64,000 nucleotides of DNA from Pseudomonas fulva NBRC 16637 = DSM 17717 (GCF_000730565.1 NZ_BBIQ01000013.1:1-64000); one strand, 5' to 3'; positions 49,678 to 58,547 are shown, counted from the first letter of the stretch. Made by a program: numbers and translations. Notes: generated by a model not told the origin, from the sequence alone.

Positions 49678-50862
49678 ATGCAGAAAACCAGTGCAACGCT
49701 GCTGATCATCGATGACGACGACGTGGTCCGTGCAAGCCTCGCCGCGTATCTTGAAGACAGTGGCTTCAGCGTTCTCCAGGCTGGCAACGGCCAGCAGGGG
49801 CTTCAGGTCTTCGAAGAGCACCAGCCTGATCTTGTGATCTGCGATTTGCGCATGCCGCAAATGGGCGGGCTTGAACTGATTCGTCAGATCAGCGCCCGTG
49901 CACCGCAGATACCCGTGATCGTGGTGTCGGGTGCCGGGGTCATGGCCGATGCGGTGGATGCATTGCGACTGGGCGCTGCGGATTACCTGATCAAGCCACT
50001 TGAAGACCTGGCGGTGCTTGAGCACTCGGTGCGCCGTGCGTTGGATCGAGCGCACCTTGTGCTGGAAAACCAGCGCTACCGCGAGAAGCTCGAGGCTGCC
50101 AACCGCGAACTGGAGGCCAGCCTGCACCTGTTGCAGGAAGACCAGACCGCTGGTCGGCAAGTGCAGATGAACATGTTGCCCCAAAGCCCTTGGCACGCCG
50201 GTGATTTTGCCTTCGAGCACCAGATCATCCCGTCGCTGTACCTGTCGGGTGATTTCGCCGACTACTTCCGTGTGGACGAGCGGCGTATCGCTTTCTACCT
50301 GGCCGACGTGTCCGGGCACGGTGCTTCTTCGGCTTTCGTCACCGTGCTGCTGAAGTTCATGACCACCCGCCTTCTGTTCGAATTCAAGCGTGGCGGCAAC
50401 ATGCGCGAGTTCCAGCCTTCTGAAGTGCTCAGCCACATCAACCGTGGGTTGATCAACTGCAAGCTGGGCAAGCATGTGACCATGGTGGGCGGGGTGATCG
50501 ATGAAGACACCGGGTTGCTGACCTATGCCGTAGGCGGGCACCTGCCGCTGCCGGTGCTGCATACACCCGAGCACACCCGCTACCTCGAAGGCCGCGGTTT
50601 GCCCGTGGGGCTGTTCGAGGAGGCCCGCTACCAGGACCTGGTGGTTGAACTGCCACCACGTTTCAGCCTGAGCCTGATGTCCGATGGCATCCTGGACCTT
50701 TTGCCAGGTGATACGCTCAAAGATAAAGAAGCTGCGCTGCCTGAAATCGTCAGGGCGGCAGAGGGTAGCCTGGATGGGCTGCGTCAACGTTTTGGATTGG
50801 CTACGCTAGGGGAGATGCCGGATGATATCGCCCTATTGGTGTTGAGCAGGAACCTTCAATGA
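49678..50862 (+). CDS. rssB: RssB-type response regulator with PP2C phosphatase domain
   Basis: A 394-residue protein: receiver domain (IDDDD; phosphoacceptor Asp56 in VICDLRMP), a helical linker from about residue 125 to 165, and a SpoIIE/PP2C-type phosphatase domain with conserved acidic residues (LSGDFADYF, YLADVSGHGASSAFVT, LSLMSDGILDL). In Pseudomonas this gene pairs with a STAS-domain gene and controls RpoS turnover in place of the enterobacterial RssB alone. The upstream frame to 49501 lacks family sequence. The stop overlaps the next start (ATGA). Confidence 0.88.
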   Translation: MQKTSATLLIIDDDDVVRASLAAYLEDSGFSVLQAGNGQQGLQVFEEHQPDLVICDLRMPQMGGLELIRQISARAPQIPVIVVSGAGVMADAVDALRLGAADYLIKPLEDLAVLEHSVRRALDRAHLVLENQRYREKLEAANRELEASLHLLQEDQTAGRQVQMNMLPQSPWHAGDFAFEHQIIPSLYLSGDFADYFRVDERRIAFYLADVSGHGASSAFVTVLLKFMTTRLLFEFKRGGNMREFQPSEVLSHINRGLINCKLGKHVTMVGGVIDEDTGLLTYAVGGHLPLPVLHTPEHTRYLEGRGLPVGLFEEARYQDLVVELPPRFSLSLMSDGILDLLPGDTLKDKEAALPEIVRAAEGSLDGLRQRFGLATLGEMPDDIALLVLSRNLQ

Positions 50863-51341
50863 GTACCGGTAGAATCCAGTTCGCCGAGCAGGACGGTACC
50901 TTCGTACTGAAATTCGTCGGTGAAGTGCGCCTGACCTTGTGTTCGGCGCTCGATGCAACGATCGAGCGAATATTCACCGCGCTGAATTTCTCGACCATCG
51001 TGATCGACCTGACCGAAACCGAAAGCATCGACAGCACCACCCTTGGCTTGCTCGCCAAGCTGTCGATCCTGTCGCGACAGAAAGTGGGCCTGCTGCCGAC
51101 CGTCGTGACCACCAACCCGGATATTTCCCGCCTGTTGCAATCGATGGGGTTCGATCAGGTATTCAACATCGTCGACCGCCCCATCCCGTGCCCTGAATGC
51201 CTGTCTGACCTGCCATCCCAGGACCAGACCGAGGAGGTGGTGCGCTCCAAGGTGCTGGAAGCGCACCGGATTCTGATGGGCTTGAATGAGTCCAATCGCG
51301 AAGCCTTTCATGACTTGGTGAGTGCGCTGGAGCGCAGTTGA
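50859..51341 (+). CDS. rssC: STAS-domain anti-sigma-factor antagonist RssC
   Basis: A 160-residue protein with an N-terminal STAS domain (GEVRLTLCSALDATIERI; IVIDLTETESIDSTTLGLL), whose Ser in the segment after IDLT is the likely phosphorylation site that the partner PP2C domain would act on. The C-terminal part (residues 100-160) is extra, with a CPECLSD motif. It overlaps rssB by four bases. In this pairing a STAS protein and a PP2C regulator form a partner switch. The sigma or anti-sigma partner is not in this window. Confidence 0.88.
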   Translation: MSTGRIQFAEQDGTFVLKFVGEVRLTLCSALDATIERIFTALNFSTIVIDLTETESIDSTTLGLLAKLSILSRQKVGLLPTVVTTNPDISRLLQSMGFDQVFNIVDRPIPCPECLSDLPSQDQTEEVVRSKVLEAHRILMGLNESNREAFHDLVSALERS

Positions 51342-51370
51342 TCGAGTCACCAGGTTCTGGGGTCAAGAGC

Positions 51371-51397
51371 AGCCTGCCTCCTTCCTGGTAGGCTTTC
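51371..51397 (+). terminator. Probable terminator of rssBC
   Basis: AGCCTGCC at 51371-51378 pairs with GGTAGGCT at 51387-51394 (one G-T pair), followed by TTTCT. It lies 30 bases beyond the rssC stop. Confidence 0.55.
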
Positions 51398-51573
51398 TGA
51401 GGCCTATGCTGCCCGGGCGAGCTGTATGAACCTGTCCGTCGGTGGGGCGCCAGCTGCCTCCAGAGGGTCATGCCTTCGGGATCGGGTTGTCTTGCCAAGC
51501 CATGCAAAGCTTTTGTGACTATGGACTTGGCGCATCTGAGACAGCATGCAGGCCGCACGACGGCACCACCTGT

Positions 51574-51616
51574 AAAAACAACACGGGCGGGAAATGTCGA
51601 ACACTTCCCGCCCGCG
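51574..51616 (-). terminator. Rho-independent terminator of tal
   Basis: A perfect 10-bp stem (51586-51595 with 51607-51616, CGGGCGGGAA / TTCCCGCCCG) encloses an 11-base loop. On the minus strand it is followed by TGTTGTTTTT. Confidence 0.9.
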
Positions 51617-51633
51617 AGACAACCTGAATTGGA

Positions 51634-52560
51634 TCAGCCTTCTTCACCCATGACCTTCTCAAGCTTCTCCTGATCGCGCGCAAACTGGCGGATGCCCTCG
51701 GCCAGCTTCTCGGTAGCCATGGCGTCTTCGTTCATGTCCCAGCGGAACTCGCTCTCACTCAGATGACGCTTGGGCTCACCGGCATTGCCTGGCTTCAATA
51801 CCTGCGGCAGGTCGCCTTGGTCTTCGCTCAACTGCTGCAGCAATTCCGGGCTGATGGTCAGGCGATCACAACCGGCGAGCTGTTCGATCTGGTTGGTATT
51901 GCGGAAGCTGGCGCCCATGACCACGGTGTCGTAGCCATTAGCCTTGTAGTAGTTGTAGATCCGCGTGACGGACTGTACGCCTGGATCATCGGCACCGGTG
52001 TACTCCTTGCCCGTGCTTTTCTTGTGCCAATCGTAAATCCGGCCCACGAACGGCGAAATCAGGAACACACCAGCGTCGGCGCAGGCCTGGGCTTGGGCGA
52101 AGGAGAACAGCAAGGTCAGGTTGGTCTGGATGCCTTCCTTCTCCAGCTTCTCGGCGGCGCGGATACCTTCCCAGGTGGACGCCAGCTTGATCAGCACACG
52201 GTCCCGGCCAACACCGGCCTTGTCGTACAGCTCGATCAGCGAGCGAGCCTTGGCCAGCAGGGCAGGTTCATCGAACGACAGCCGCGCATCCACTTCGGTC
52301 GAGATACGCCCGGGGATGGCTTTGAGAATGCCGGAACCCACCGCCACCGCGAACATGTCGCAGGCCTGGTCCAGATCACCGTTGGCCTCGCCCTTCACGC
52401 GCGTGAGCAACTCGGCATAGGCCGGGATGGCGGCAGCCTTGAGCAGCAGCGACGGGTTGGTGGTGGCGTCTACCGGTTTCAGGCGCGTGATGGCGTCCAG
52501 GTCACCGGTGTCGGCGACCACGGTAGTGAACTGCTTGAGTTGTTCCAGCTTGGAAGTCAT
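51634..52560 (-). CDS. tal: Transaldolase
   Basis: A 308-residue class I transaldolase of the pentose phosphate pathway, transferring a dihydroxyacetone unit. Catalytic Lys is in [28 protein letters not shown] is at the N-terminus and the phosphate site with [19 protein letters not shown] is near residue 225-245. The start at 52560 gives the standard [20 protein letters not shown]. Own terminator downstream; dusA lies upstream on the same strand, 176 bases away. Confidence 0.97.
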   Translation of the reverse strand: MTSKLEQLKQFTTVVADTGDLDAITRLKPVDATTNPSLLLKAAAIPAYAELLTRVKGEANGDLDQACDMFAVAVGSGILKAIPGRISTEVDARLSFDEPALLAKARSLIELYDKAGVGRDRVLIKLASTWEGIRAAEKLEKEGIQTNLTLLFSFAQAQACADAGVFLISPFVGRIYDWHKKSTGKEYTGADDPGVQSVTRIYNYYKANGYDTVVMGASFRNTNQIEQLAGCDRLTISPELLQQLSEDQGDLPQVLKPGNAGEPKRHLSESEFRWDMNEDAMATEKLAEGIRQFARDQEKLEKVMGEEG

Positions 52561-52735
52561 GGGCGTGCTCTGTCCTGTGCAATGACTCGACATTACCCCA
52601 GCCCCCACGGTCGCTCAAGGGCCCGGCTGTACGAGAGGTGAATGTTCGAGTACCCACCGTCCCTCAGGTTCCCTTCAGGCCGGGCCTTGCATCGTGTCGC
52701 GCAACCGGCAGGCGCCTGCGTGACACGCCAGCGCC

Positions 52736-53791
52736 TCAACGCCCCTGCAACAGCTCAACGGCCTGGTCGAACACGGCCAGCGGCTCGGCTGCCTTGTGAA
52801 TGTCTGCCGAAAGCAGCTGACGGAACCGACGAGCGCCCTTGAAGCCCTGGGCAAGGCCGAGAATATGCCGGGTCACGTGATGCATCGCGCCCCCTGCCTG
52901 CATATGGGCCACGATGTAAGGCCGTAACTGCGCCAGCACTTCGGTGCGGGTGACCACCGGTGCCGTGCTGCCGAACAGCTGTTGATCCACCTCGGCCAGC
53001 AGGTAAGGGTTGTGATAGGCCTCGCGGCCCAGCATCACGCCGTCGAAGGTCTGAAGGTGGGTATGGCAGTCGGCCAAGGTTTTGATGCCACCGTTGAGCA
53101 CGATCTCAAGGTCCGGGAAATCAGCTTTCAGTTGCGCGGCCACGTCATAGCGCAGCGGCGGCACTTCGCGGTTTTCCTTGGGCGACAGCCCTTCGAGAAT
53201 GGCGATGCGTGCGTGCACGGTGAAACTGCGGCAACCCGCCTCGCGCACTTGCCCGACGAAGTCACACAGTTCTGCATAGCTGTCGCGGCCATTGATGCCA
53301 ATGCGGTGCTTGACGGTCACCGGTGTCGAGACGGCGTCGCGCATGGCCTTTACGCAATCGGCCACCAACGCCGGGTGCGCCATCAGGCAGGCGCCGATCA
53401 TGTTGTTCTGCACCCGGTCACTGGGGCAGCCGACATTGAGGTTGACCTCATCATAGCCATCGGCCTCGGCCAGCCGCGCACACGCCGCCAGGTCCGCCGG
53501 CACGCTGCCGCCCAGTTGCAGGGCCAGCGGGTGCTCGGAGGCATCGTGGCGCAGGAAACGCTGGGCGTCATTGTGCAGCAGGGCACCGGTGGTGACCATT
53601 TCGGTGTAGAGCAGGGTGTGTTTGGAGAGCAGGCGCAGGAAGAACCGGCAGTGGCGGTCGGTCCAGTCCATCATCGGTGCAACGCTGAAGCGGCGTGACG
53701 GCTCAGGGCTTGTGGTTTGTGGCTTTGAGGTGGATTTTGCAGTGATTTGATTCAACGTGTTTTGTACCGGATTTCGGGGGTTTTGGGGCAT
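52736..53791 (-). CDS. dusA: tRNA-dihydrouridine synthase A
   Basis: DusA reduces U20/U20a in the D-loop of tRNA with FMN and NADPH. The family core is complete: SVAPMMDWTDRHCRFFLRLL, NLNVGCPSDRVQ with the catalytic Cys, VKHRIGI, HARIAILEGLSPKENR and LNGGI. The first 32 residues from the ATG at 53791 (MPQNPRNPVQNTLNQITAK...) are not typical of the family and lack a ribosome binding site. This end of the gene is next to the prophage integrase, so the N-terminal region has probably been rebuilt by insertion and the true start is uncertain (ATG 53791 or TTG about 53758). Confidence 0.93.
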   Translation of the reverse strand: MPQNPRNPVQNTLNQITAKSTSKPQTTSPEPSRRFSVAPMMDWTDRHCRFFLRLLSKHTLLYTEMVTTGALLHNDAQRFLRHDASEHPLALQLGGSVPADLAACARLAEADGYDEVNLNVGCPSDRVQNNMIGACLMAHPALVADCVKAMRDAVSTPVTVKHRIGINGRDSYAELCDFVGQVREAGCRSFTVHARIAILEGLSPKENREVPPLRYDVAAQLKADFPDLEIVLNGGIKTLADCHTHLQTFDGVMLGREAYHNPYLLAEVDQQLFGSTAPVVTRTEVLAQLRPYIVAHMQAGGAMHHVTRHILGLAQGFKGARRFRQLLSADIHKAAEPLAVFDQAVELLQGR

Positions 53792-53794
53792 TTT

Positions 53795-53842
53795 TACCAA
53801 GCGCTTGGTACAATGTACCAATCGAATCCAGACGTGTACCAA
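53795..53842. repeat. Palindromic cluster of TACCAA motifs between dusA and the integrase
   Basis: TACCAA occurs at 53795-53800, 53816-53821 and 53837-53842, and inverted as TTGGTA at 53805-53810. Two of them form the 16-bp palindrome TACCAAGCGCTTGGTA (53795-53810); two form TTGGTACAATGTACCAA (53805-53821). These could be integrase arm-type sites or an operator controlling int. Confidence 0.8.
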
Positions 53843-53847
53843 TCCTC

Positions 53848-54969
53848 ATGGCAACCATCAGACCCCGCAAGAAGGCCGACGGCACCATCAGCTATACAGC
53901 TCAGATCCGCATCAACCGCGACAAGGTGACAGTCTACCAAGAGAGCCAGACGTTCGCCCGCAAACAAGCTGCAGTGGCCTGGGCGAAGCGACGAGAAACT
54001 GAGTTGGCGGAGCCAGGTGCAATCGAGCGGGCGAGCCGAGTAGGACACACGGTTAAGCAGATGATCGACCGCTACCTAGTCGAGGCCGAGAAAGCCCGGC
54101 CGCTGGGTGAGACGAAGCGGCGTACGTTGAATGCCATCAAGAACAGCTACCTGGGTGAGAAGGTGGATTCCGACCTCACTCAGCAGGTGCTGGTGGATTA
54201 CGCGCTTTGGCGCATGAGTCCTGAAGGAGGAGGCATCAAACCGCAGACGGCGGGCAATGACATGGCGCACCTGGGGTCGGTGCTGTCCTTGGCCAGGGCG
54301 GCGTGGGGGTATGAAATTGATGCGCAAGCAATGCCGGATGCCCGCTTGGTGCTGAAGAAGTTCGGCTACAACCTGAAGAGCCGAGAGCGGGATCGCCGCC
54401 CTACTCTGGATGAGATCGATAAGGTGCTCGAGCACTTCTTCGAGATGCTACAGCGGCGTCCAAGCGTCATTCACATGCCCAAGGTGGTGGCGTTCGCGAT
54501 TTTTTCGACCCGCCGAATGGACGAGATTACCCGTATACGCTGGGAAGACCTGGATGAGCACCGGCAAGCTGTGAAGGTACGGGATATGAAGAACCCGGGT
54601 CAGAAGATAGGCAACGATGTCTGGTGTTACTTGCCGGATGAGGCGTGGATCATTGTGCAGAGCATGCCACGAGAGTGTCGTGAGATCTTCCCATACAACA
54701 CTGATTCAATCGGTACTGCCTGGTCCAAAGCATGCAAGATTAAAGGGGTCGAGGATTTGCACTTCCATGACTTGCGTCACGAAGGGGTGAGTCGACTGTT
54801 TGAAATGGACTGGGATATACCGAGGGTTTCGAGTGTATCCGGGCACCGCGATTGGAACTCACTGCGGCGGTATACCCATTTGCGTGGTCGAGGGGATGTG
54901 TACAAAGGCTGGAAGTGGCTGCATCAGATCATTCTGGCACCGGTTAAACTTGGCGCCCGAGCTGAGTAG
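53848..54969 (+). CDS. int: Tyrosine-family phage integrase
   Basis: A 373-residue integrase. The N-terminal part (MATIRPRKKADGTISYTAQI) is the usual arm-binding domain and the middle a SAM-like core-binding domain. The catalytic domain shows Arg223 (STRRMDEI), His307-x-x-Arg310 (HDLRHEG), His333 (GHRDW) and nucleophile Tyr342 (RRYTHLRG). All residues for strand exchange are intact. The start ATG at 53848 has no strong ribosome binding site. It is oriented away from dusA. It is followed by 188 bases without a gene and then the cargo gene. Confidence 0.95.
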   Translation: MATIRPRKKADGTISYTAQIRINRDKVTVYQESQTFARKQAAVAWAKRRETELAEPGAIERASRVGHTVKQMIDRYLVEAEKARPLGETKRRTLNAIKNSYLGEKVDSDLTQQVLVDYALWRMSPEGGGIKPQTAGNDMAHLGSVLSLARAAWGYEIDAQAMPDARLVLKKFGYNLKSRERDRRPTLDEIDKVLEHFFEMLQRRPSVIHMPKVVAFAIFSTRRMDEITRIRWEDLDEHRQAVKVRDMKNPGQKIGNDVWCYLPDEAWIIVQSMPRECREIFPYNTDSIGTAWSKACKIKGVEDLHFHDLRHEGVSRLFEMDWDIPRVSSVSGHRDWNSLRRYTHLRGRGDVYKGWKWLHQIILAPVKLGARAE

Positions 54970-55157
54970 GGGGTGGGTAACGATGCTACCTTTATCAGCG
55001 CCTACCCGTGGTAGGCATCCGCTTTGTTGTGATTGCGGTCAGCCGCGACTGGCTGCTTTCGAGCCAATGCAGTCAGGCATTAAAGTCTGGGTGTGGTACA
55101 CCAGCTGGCACGGATAGGACAGGACAGACGTCGATTCTAGTCATAGTGGGGTTGAGT

Positions 55158-56780
55158 ATGGATTTCAACGAGCAACGAACACCTGTAGATGAGCCGGTTG
55201 CGGACCTGCACCTTGAAACTCTGTCGAATATTTTAAGGGAGCTCAAACAAGAGCACATTCCGAACAATGGTTCTGTTCAGGACGCAAAATCACTGGTGGA
55301 TAGTGCGTTCGAAATCGCGCAGGCAAAGCTTCATGCTAGCTTGAAAAAAGGAAACCCTGATAGTTGGGTGCTCGAAGCCTACAAGCAAATATTTATGTGG
55401 ACTGGAGTATATAGAGGCTTACCATTTCAGGAATTTACGAGCCCAGTGGAATTGGCACCGGTGGGCCGGTTCGGATGGCGGTTCGTTATTGAGCATATAC
55501 TATCAGGCGGACCTGGAGATAGCCTTCAGCGTAGACAGCCTAGCCTTGAAGACGTTAAAAAAGTATTTACCATCTTGGCAGTTATGACCATGGCGGCTGA
55601 GTGGTCTAACCTTATTCACTTTTTTCCTGATGTATATGGGGATGTTGAATTTGACCTGTCTTCTCCATTAGGGATATTGGATCCGATATTGTCGGATGAG
55701 TCTAAAGCGGTTGTGGTTGCACGCTCTGACTACATGCGTAGAATCGATCATGAGTACTGGGAGGTTCTTAATTTAGAGCGAAAAATCGAAGATGAGGTAT
55801 TTTTAAAAGATAAATTCAGCAGCGCATTGCTGGCTGCAAAAGGATTTACATCTGAACAAGTTGAAGCAGTCATAGATACCTTGCTTCATGAGGTTCTCTC
55901 GTCTGGAGTCGTACTAATTATTCCGGGTGAATATCTTGTGGATTGGGTTTCAGATGAAAGCAATATTCCTAAATCTACAGTATGTAAAATACTTAATTTC
56001 ATGCTTATGTCTTCGTCCCTGTTTAGTGATCAAGGTGGTAATTTTCTAGATAAAAAAGACCCTGTTAGAATGATAAATTTTGCAGGTGTGCGGTTAGAGC
56101 AAGTGAAGTTTTTATCTTCTATCTATCCAAAGTCATCTGTAAATATGTCGCACGTAAAAAAAGCGTCGTGGCATGCGATAATTAATATATTCATGGTCGG
56201 CGAGTGGAGTGATATATTTAAACATCGGGCCTCGGTCGGGCAGCGCCCTGATTTAAAAGTTGGTCCATTGTTTAATCGTGAGCTTGAAGATATTGAGCAG
56301 TACCATCGGCGAAATATATTTGAGAACATTGTTCTCGGGATATTCAAGGCGGGTGGGTGCAAGGGCACCAAGGGAATTAAGAAATGGCCAGATAGCAATG
56401 GCGTCTCTAGGCTTTTGCCATGCGGCGAGATTGATATACTTGCGTACGAGTGCCATACGCGCACCTTGTTTGTGGTCGAGTGTAAGGCATCAGCTCCGGC
56501 TACAGACTCTCGGGGCCAGTTTCAGCAATACAAAGATCATTTTTCTCAAAAAAAATATCACGCCAAATTTTTGTTGAAAATTAAATGGGTGAAGGAAAGT
56601 CTTTCAGATCTAAGTAATTGTAAGGAGTTGTGCATAGGTGCAGCGGACATTCCTCACATTACAGTCGTGCCAATGATGGTTACTAGATATCCGTCCATAG
56701 TCAAGTTCTATGTTGATGAGTATTGCGTTCTAACGTACGGAGAGTTATATGAGGAAGTTTGTAGCGCTGAAGTGAAGTAG
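55158..56780 (+). CDS. Unrecognised protein with C-terminal PD-(D/E)XK nuclease domain
   Basis: A 540-residue protein. The last 120 residues contain a PD-(D/E)XK core: Asp426 in GEIDILAY, then Glu441 and Lys443 in FVVECKAS, with a helix ahead (RRNIFENIVLGIF) and QFQQYKDH behind. The N-terminal 400 residues are mostly helical and I do not recognise them; there is a possible DNA-binding segment around ESNIPKSTVCKILNFML. The gene is AT-rich with codon use unlike its neighbours, typical of recent transfer or cargo. ATG 55158 follows a weak GGGGTTGAG; the upstream in-frame stretch from 55008 lacks gene-like features. A nuclease role, possibly in phage defence, is inferred. Confidence 0.75.
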   Translation: MDFNEQRTPVDEPVADLHLETLSNILRELKQEHIPNNGSVQDAKSLVDSAFEIAQAKLHASLKKGNPDSWVLEAYKQIFMWTGVYRGLPFQEFTSPVELAPVGRFGWRFVIEHILSGGPGDSLQRRQPSLEDVKKVFTILAVMTMAAEWSNLIHFFPDVYGDVEFDLSSPLGILDPILSDESKAVVVARSDYMRRIDHEYWEVLNLERKIEDEVFLKDKFSSALLAAKGFTSEQVEAVIDTLLHEVLSSGVVLIIPGEYLVDWVSDESNIPKSTVCKILNFMLMSSSLFSDQGGNFLDKKDPVRMINFAGVRLEQVKFLSSIYPKSSVNMSHVKKASWHAIINIFMVGEWSDIFKHRASVGQRPDLKVGPLFNRELEDIEQYHRRNIFENIVLGIFKAGGCKGTKGIKKWPDSNGVSRLLPCGEIDILAYECHTRTLFVVECKASAPATDSRGQFQQYKDHFSQKKYHAKFLLKIKWVKESLSDLSNCKELCIGAADIPHITVVPMMVTRYPSIVKFYVDEYCVLTYGELYEEVCSAEVK

Positions 56781-56964
56781 CTGCGTTTTGCTTAGGGCGT
56801 AGCGGGGCATTTAGTAATCGCTATTTGACTGATGCTGGTCCATTGCAGCCCGTGGTTAAGGGCTGCTTTAGGTCGTTAGCAGCCCTCGCCAAAGGCCGGT
56901 CCGGGTTGACCATCAACGATGCCGACGGGCACGGACACTGGCCAGGCGACGTGCAATCACCCAG

Positions 56965-57240
56965 TTAGCCGGCTCGAAGCGTCTTGTTCAATTGCGCACA
57001 TTCCTTACGGCCAGCCTCCCGCTGCTGATCTAGGTATTGCGCCAGATCGGCAATATGAATGCCTCGCGCGGTCTTCTGGCTTGTCTCGAGCCTAGTAATG
57101 GGAAGCTTGATCTGTCCGGCAAGAACTTTCCGTTGAAACATGTCAGGGGTGAGGTGAGTAAAGTAGTCCCTGCATACCTGCTCAAGCGAGATAATCGCCG
57201 TGCCGTTATACTGCGCCATCAAAACAAAGGCTGTGTTCAT
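56965..57240 (-). CDS. PrtN-family pyocin activator-like protein (1)
   Basis: A 91-residue protein that begins MNTAFVLMAQYNGTAIISLEQVCRDYF and ends with IADLAQYLDQQREA, the pattern of the PrtN (PF11112) family. PrtN activates pyocin genes in P. aeruginosa; in prophages, members are DNA-binding regulators or adaptors of unknown target. It is the last gene of the minus-strand operon and its start overlaps the stop of the P-loop gene by four bases. Between it and the cargo gene lies 184 bases with a 9-bp hairpin (AGGGCTGCT / AGCAGCCCT, 56859-56886). Confidence 0.85.
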   Translation of the reverse strand: MNTAFVLMAQYNGTAIISLEQVCRDYFTHLTPDMFQRKVLAGQIKLPITRLETSQKTARGIHIADLAQYLDQQREAGRKECAQLNKTLRAG

Positions 57241-57722
57241 GCGAAGCCCTCCTTTTCCTGCGAGTTAGATTTTCCGGCGCTGGGGCGAGGGGGTTGGCGA
57301 TCTCCATGGAGTTGGATTAGCACCTGCTTGCTGGCAAGATTGAATAACTCGGCGGTGGTAACTGGGGTAACGGATTGCTCGAAGTTTCGCACGGCGTCAA
57401 ACCGAGTGCGGTACAGCCCGGCCTGGCCGAGCCAAGCGGCGGCTCGCTGGTCTACATCGGGCGCAGGCAGTTCATTAGATTTCTCATGCTCGACCAGCTG
57501 CATAGCCTGATTGAAAGTCAGCACCCGGCCGTTGAAGTACCAGGAGGGATTGTCCGCGTCTGTCAGGATCAAAGTATCCAACAGCGGCACGGGGGCGCCC
57601 CCAGTCCAATTGTCGTGGATTCGACTCAAGCCAAGCGCTTTGGCGATTACATAGGCATGGGTGGATTTGCCGCATCCCGCTGGACCGTGGACGATGCAGC
57701 TGCGTCGGGTGGTAGCAGTCAT
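57237..57722 (-). CDS. Phage P-loop NTPase
   Basis: A 161-residue protein with Walker A GPAGCGKST (residues 13-21) and a Walker B-like TLILTD (51-56). The short form resembles small phage ATPases that bind single-stranded DNA or dNTPs, but no close family is recognised. The gene overlaps both its upstream and downstream neighbours by four bases (ATGA), which implies coupled translation. Confidence 0.75.
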   Translation of the reverse strand: MTATTRRSCIVHGPAGCGKSTHAYVIAKALGLSRIHDNWTGGAPVPLLDTLILTDADNPSWYFNGRVLTFNQAMQLVEHEKSNELPAPDVDQRAAAWLGQAGLYRTRFDAVRNFEQSVTPVTTAELFNLASKQVLIQLHGDRQPPRPSAGKSNSQEKEGFA

Positions 57723-58216
57723 GCGGCAGCTCCTGAGGTAGCGGCGCTACCAAGGTTGACGCGAAGTTGTTCGTGAATCCGCTTGGCCAATTCGTCAATC
57801 AACTCTGCCTGTGCCCCTGACTTGATGGCTTCCGACTCGATCCTCAATGCTTTGAACGTACGTTGGGCTAGTCGCATCGTAGACGAGGCGCTAACAAGCC
57901 TCTCGTAGTCCTTCTTGGTCACGGCTAGGCCGGTGTACGACATGATGCGGGCTTCAAGCTCAGCAATGCCGGCTTTGAGGTTAGCCACTGTCAGATGGTG
58001 CTTGCGTTGTACTGCCTCAGCCTGAATGCGTGCCTCGTCCAGATCTGCCTGCAAACCTTTGATCTGCAGCTTCAGATCAGCTCTTTGCTGCTGTTTACCC
58101 GCGTCGACGCCGTGGAGGAAGGCACGATGTCGTACCTTCGGAATGATAAAGGTGAGGGCAATCAGGCTGACTAGCCATACGATCCCCAAAGCGAGTACTT
58201 GCTGGTGCGGTTGCAT
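57719..58216 (-). CDS. Membrane-anchored coiled-coil phage protein
   Basis: A 165-residue protein with one N-terminal hydrophobic segment (about residues 7-25, LALGIVWLVSLIALTFIIP), a basic stretch, and a long coiled coil (residues 40-95). The C-terminus is helical. The design resembles phage spanins, holin partners or regulators, but no family is recognised. The start at 58216 follows TCGGAGCACAGC. The gene overlaps the following P-loop gene by four bases. Confidence 0.7.
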   Translation of the reverse strand: MQPHQQVLALGIVWLVSLIALTFIIPKVRHRAFLHGVDAGKQQQRADLKLQIKGLQADLDEARIQAEAVQRKHHLTVANLKAGIAELEARIMSYTGLAVTKKDYERLVSASSTMRLAQRTFKALRIESEAIKSGAQAELIDELAKRIHEQLRVNLGSAATSGAAA

Positions 58217-58301
58217 GCGCTGTGCTCCGAGATAGCCCGCCACCGGGCAAGGTGAGAGTCAGTGGCGGGCGGAATGCCCCTGCTGGCCGGGGCCGCCTGG
58301 T

Positions 58302-58547
58302 TCAGGCGGATTGCTTATCGCGGTCTGCCTGACGGTCGAGGTACTCGGCCAGGTTGTGCAGATAAACCACGTATGAGGCTTTCCTAGAGCAGTCAATCTT
58401 GCTTACGCGAAGACCAATCCGCCCTTTATTGATGAGTTCTTTGAAGCGCCTGTCTGACCCGATGTGGGAGAAGTAGCGCTCCCTCACAGCGGACAGCGTC
58501 GGGCAGGGGGTGGAGAACTCGGCGCGTAGTTGCTCCAAGGTGCTCAT
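58302..58547 (-). CDS. PrtN-family pyocin activator-like protein (2)
   Basis: An 81-residue protein with the same C-terminal pattern as the other PrtN-like gene (YVVYLHNLAEYLDRQA) and the helix-turn-helix-like start (TLEQLRAEFSTPCPTLSAVRERYF). Two members in one operon suggest paired regulators. The start overlaps the stop of the preceding gene (ATGA at 58544-58547); ATG 58553 is an alternative. The next gene downstream starts 85 bases later. Confidence 0.78.
   Translation of the reverse strand: MSTLEQLRAEFSTPCPTLSAVRERYFSHIGSDRRFKELINKGRIGLRVSKIDCSRKASYVVYLHNLAEYLDRQADRDKQSA

Noticed and set aside
55008..55157. Longer start for the cargo gene at 55008
   Set aside because: The added 50 residues have odd composition and no ribosome binding site; ATG 55158 starts the region with coherent helical sequence.
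56859..56886. Hairpin AGGGCTGCT / AGCAGCCCT as terminator of the cargo gene
   Set aside because: A 9-bp stem is present but neither strand has a T-run, so no terminator is called.
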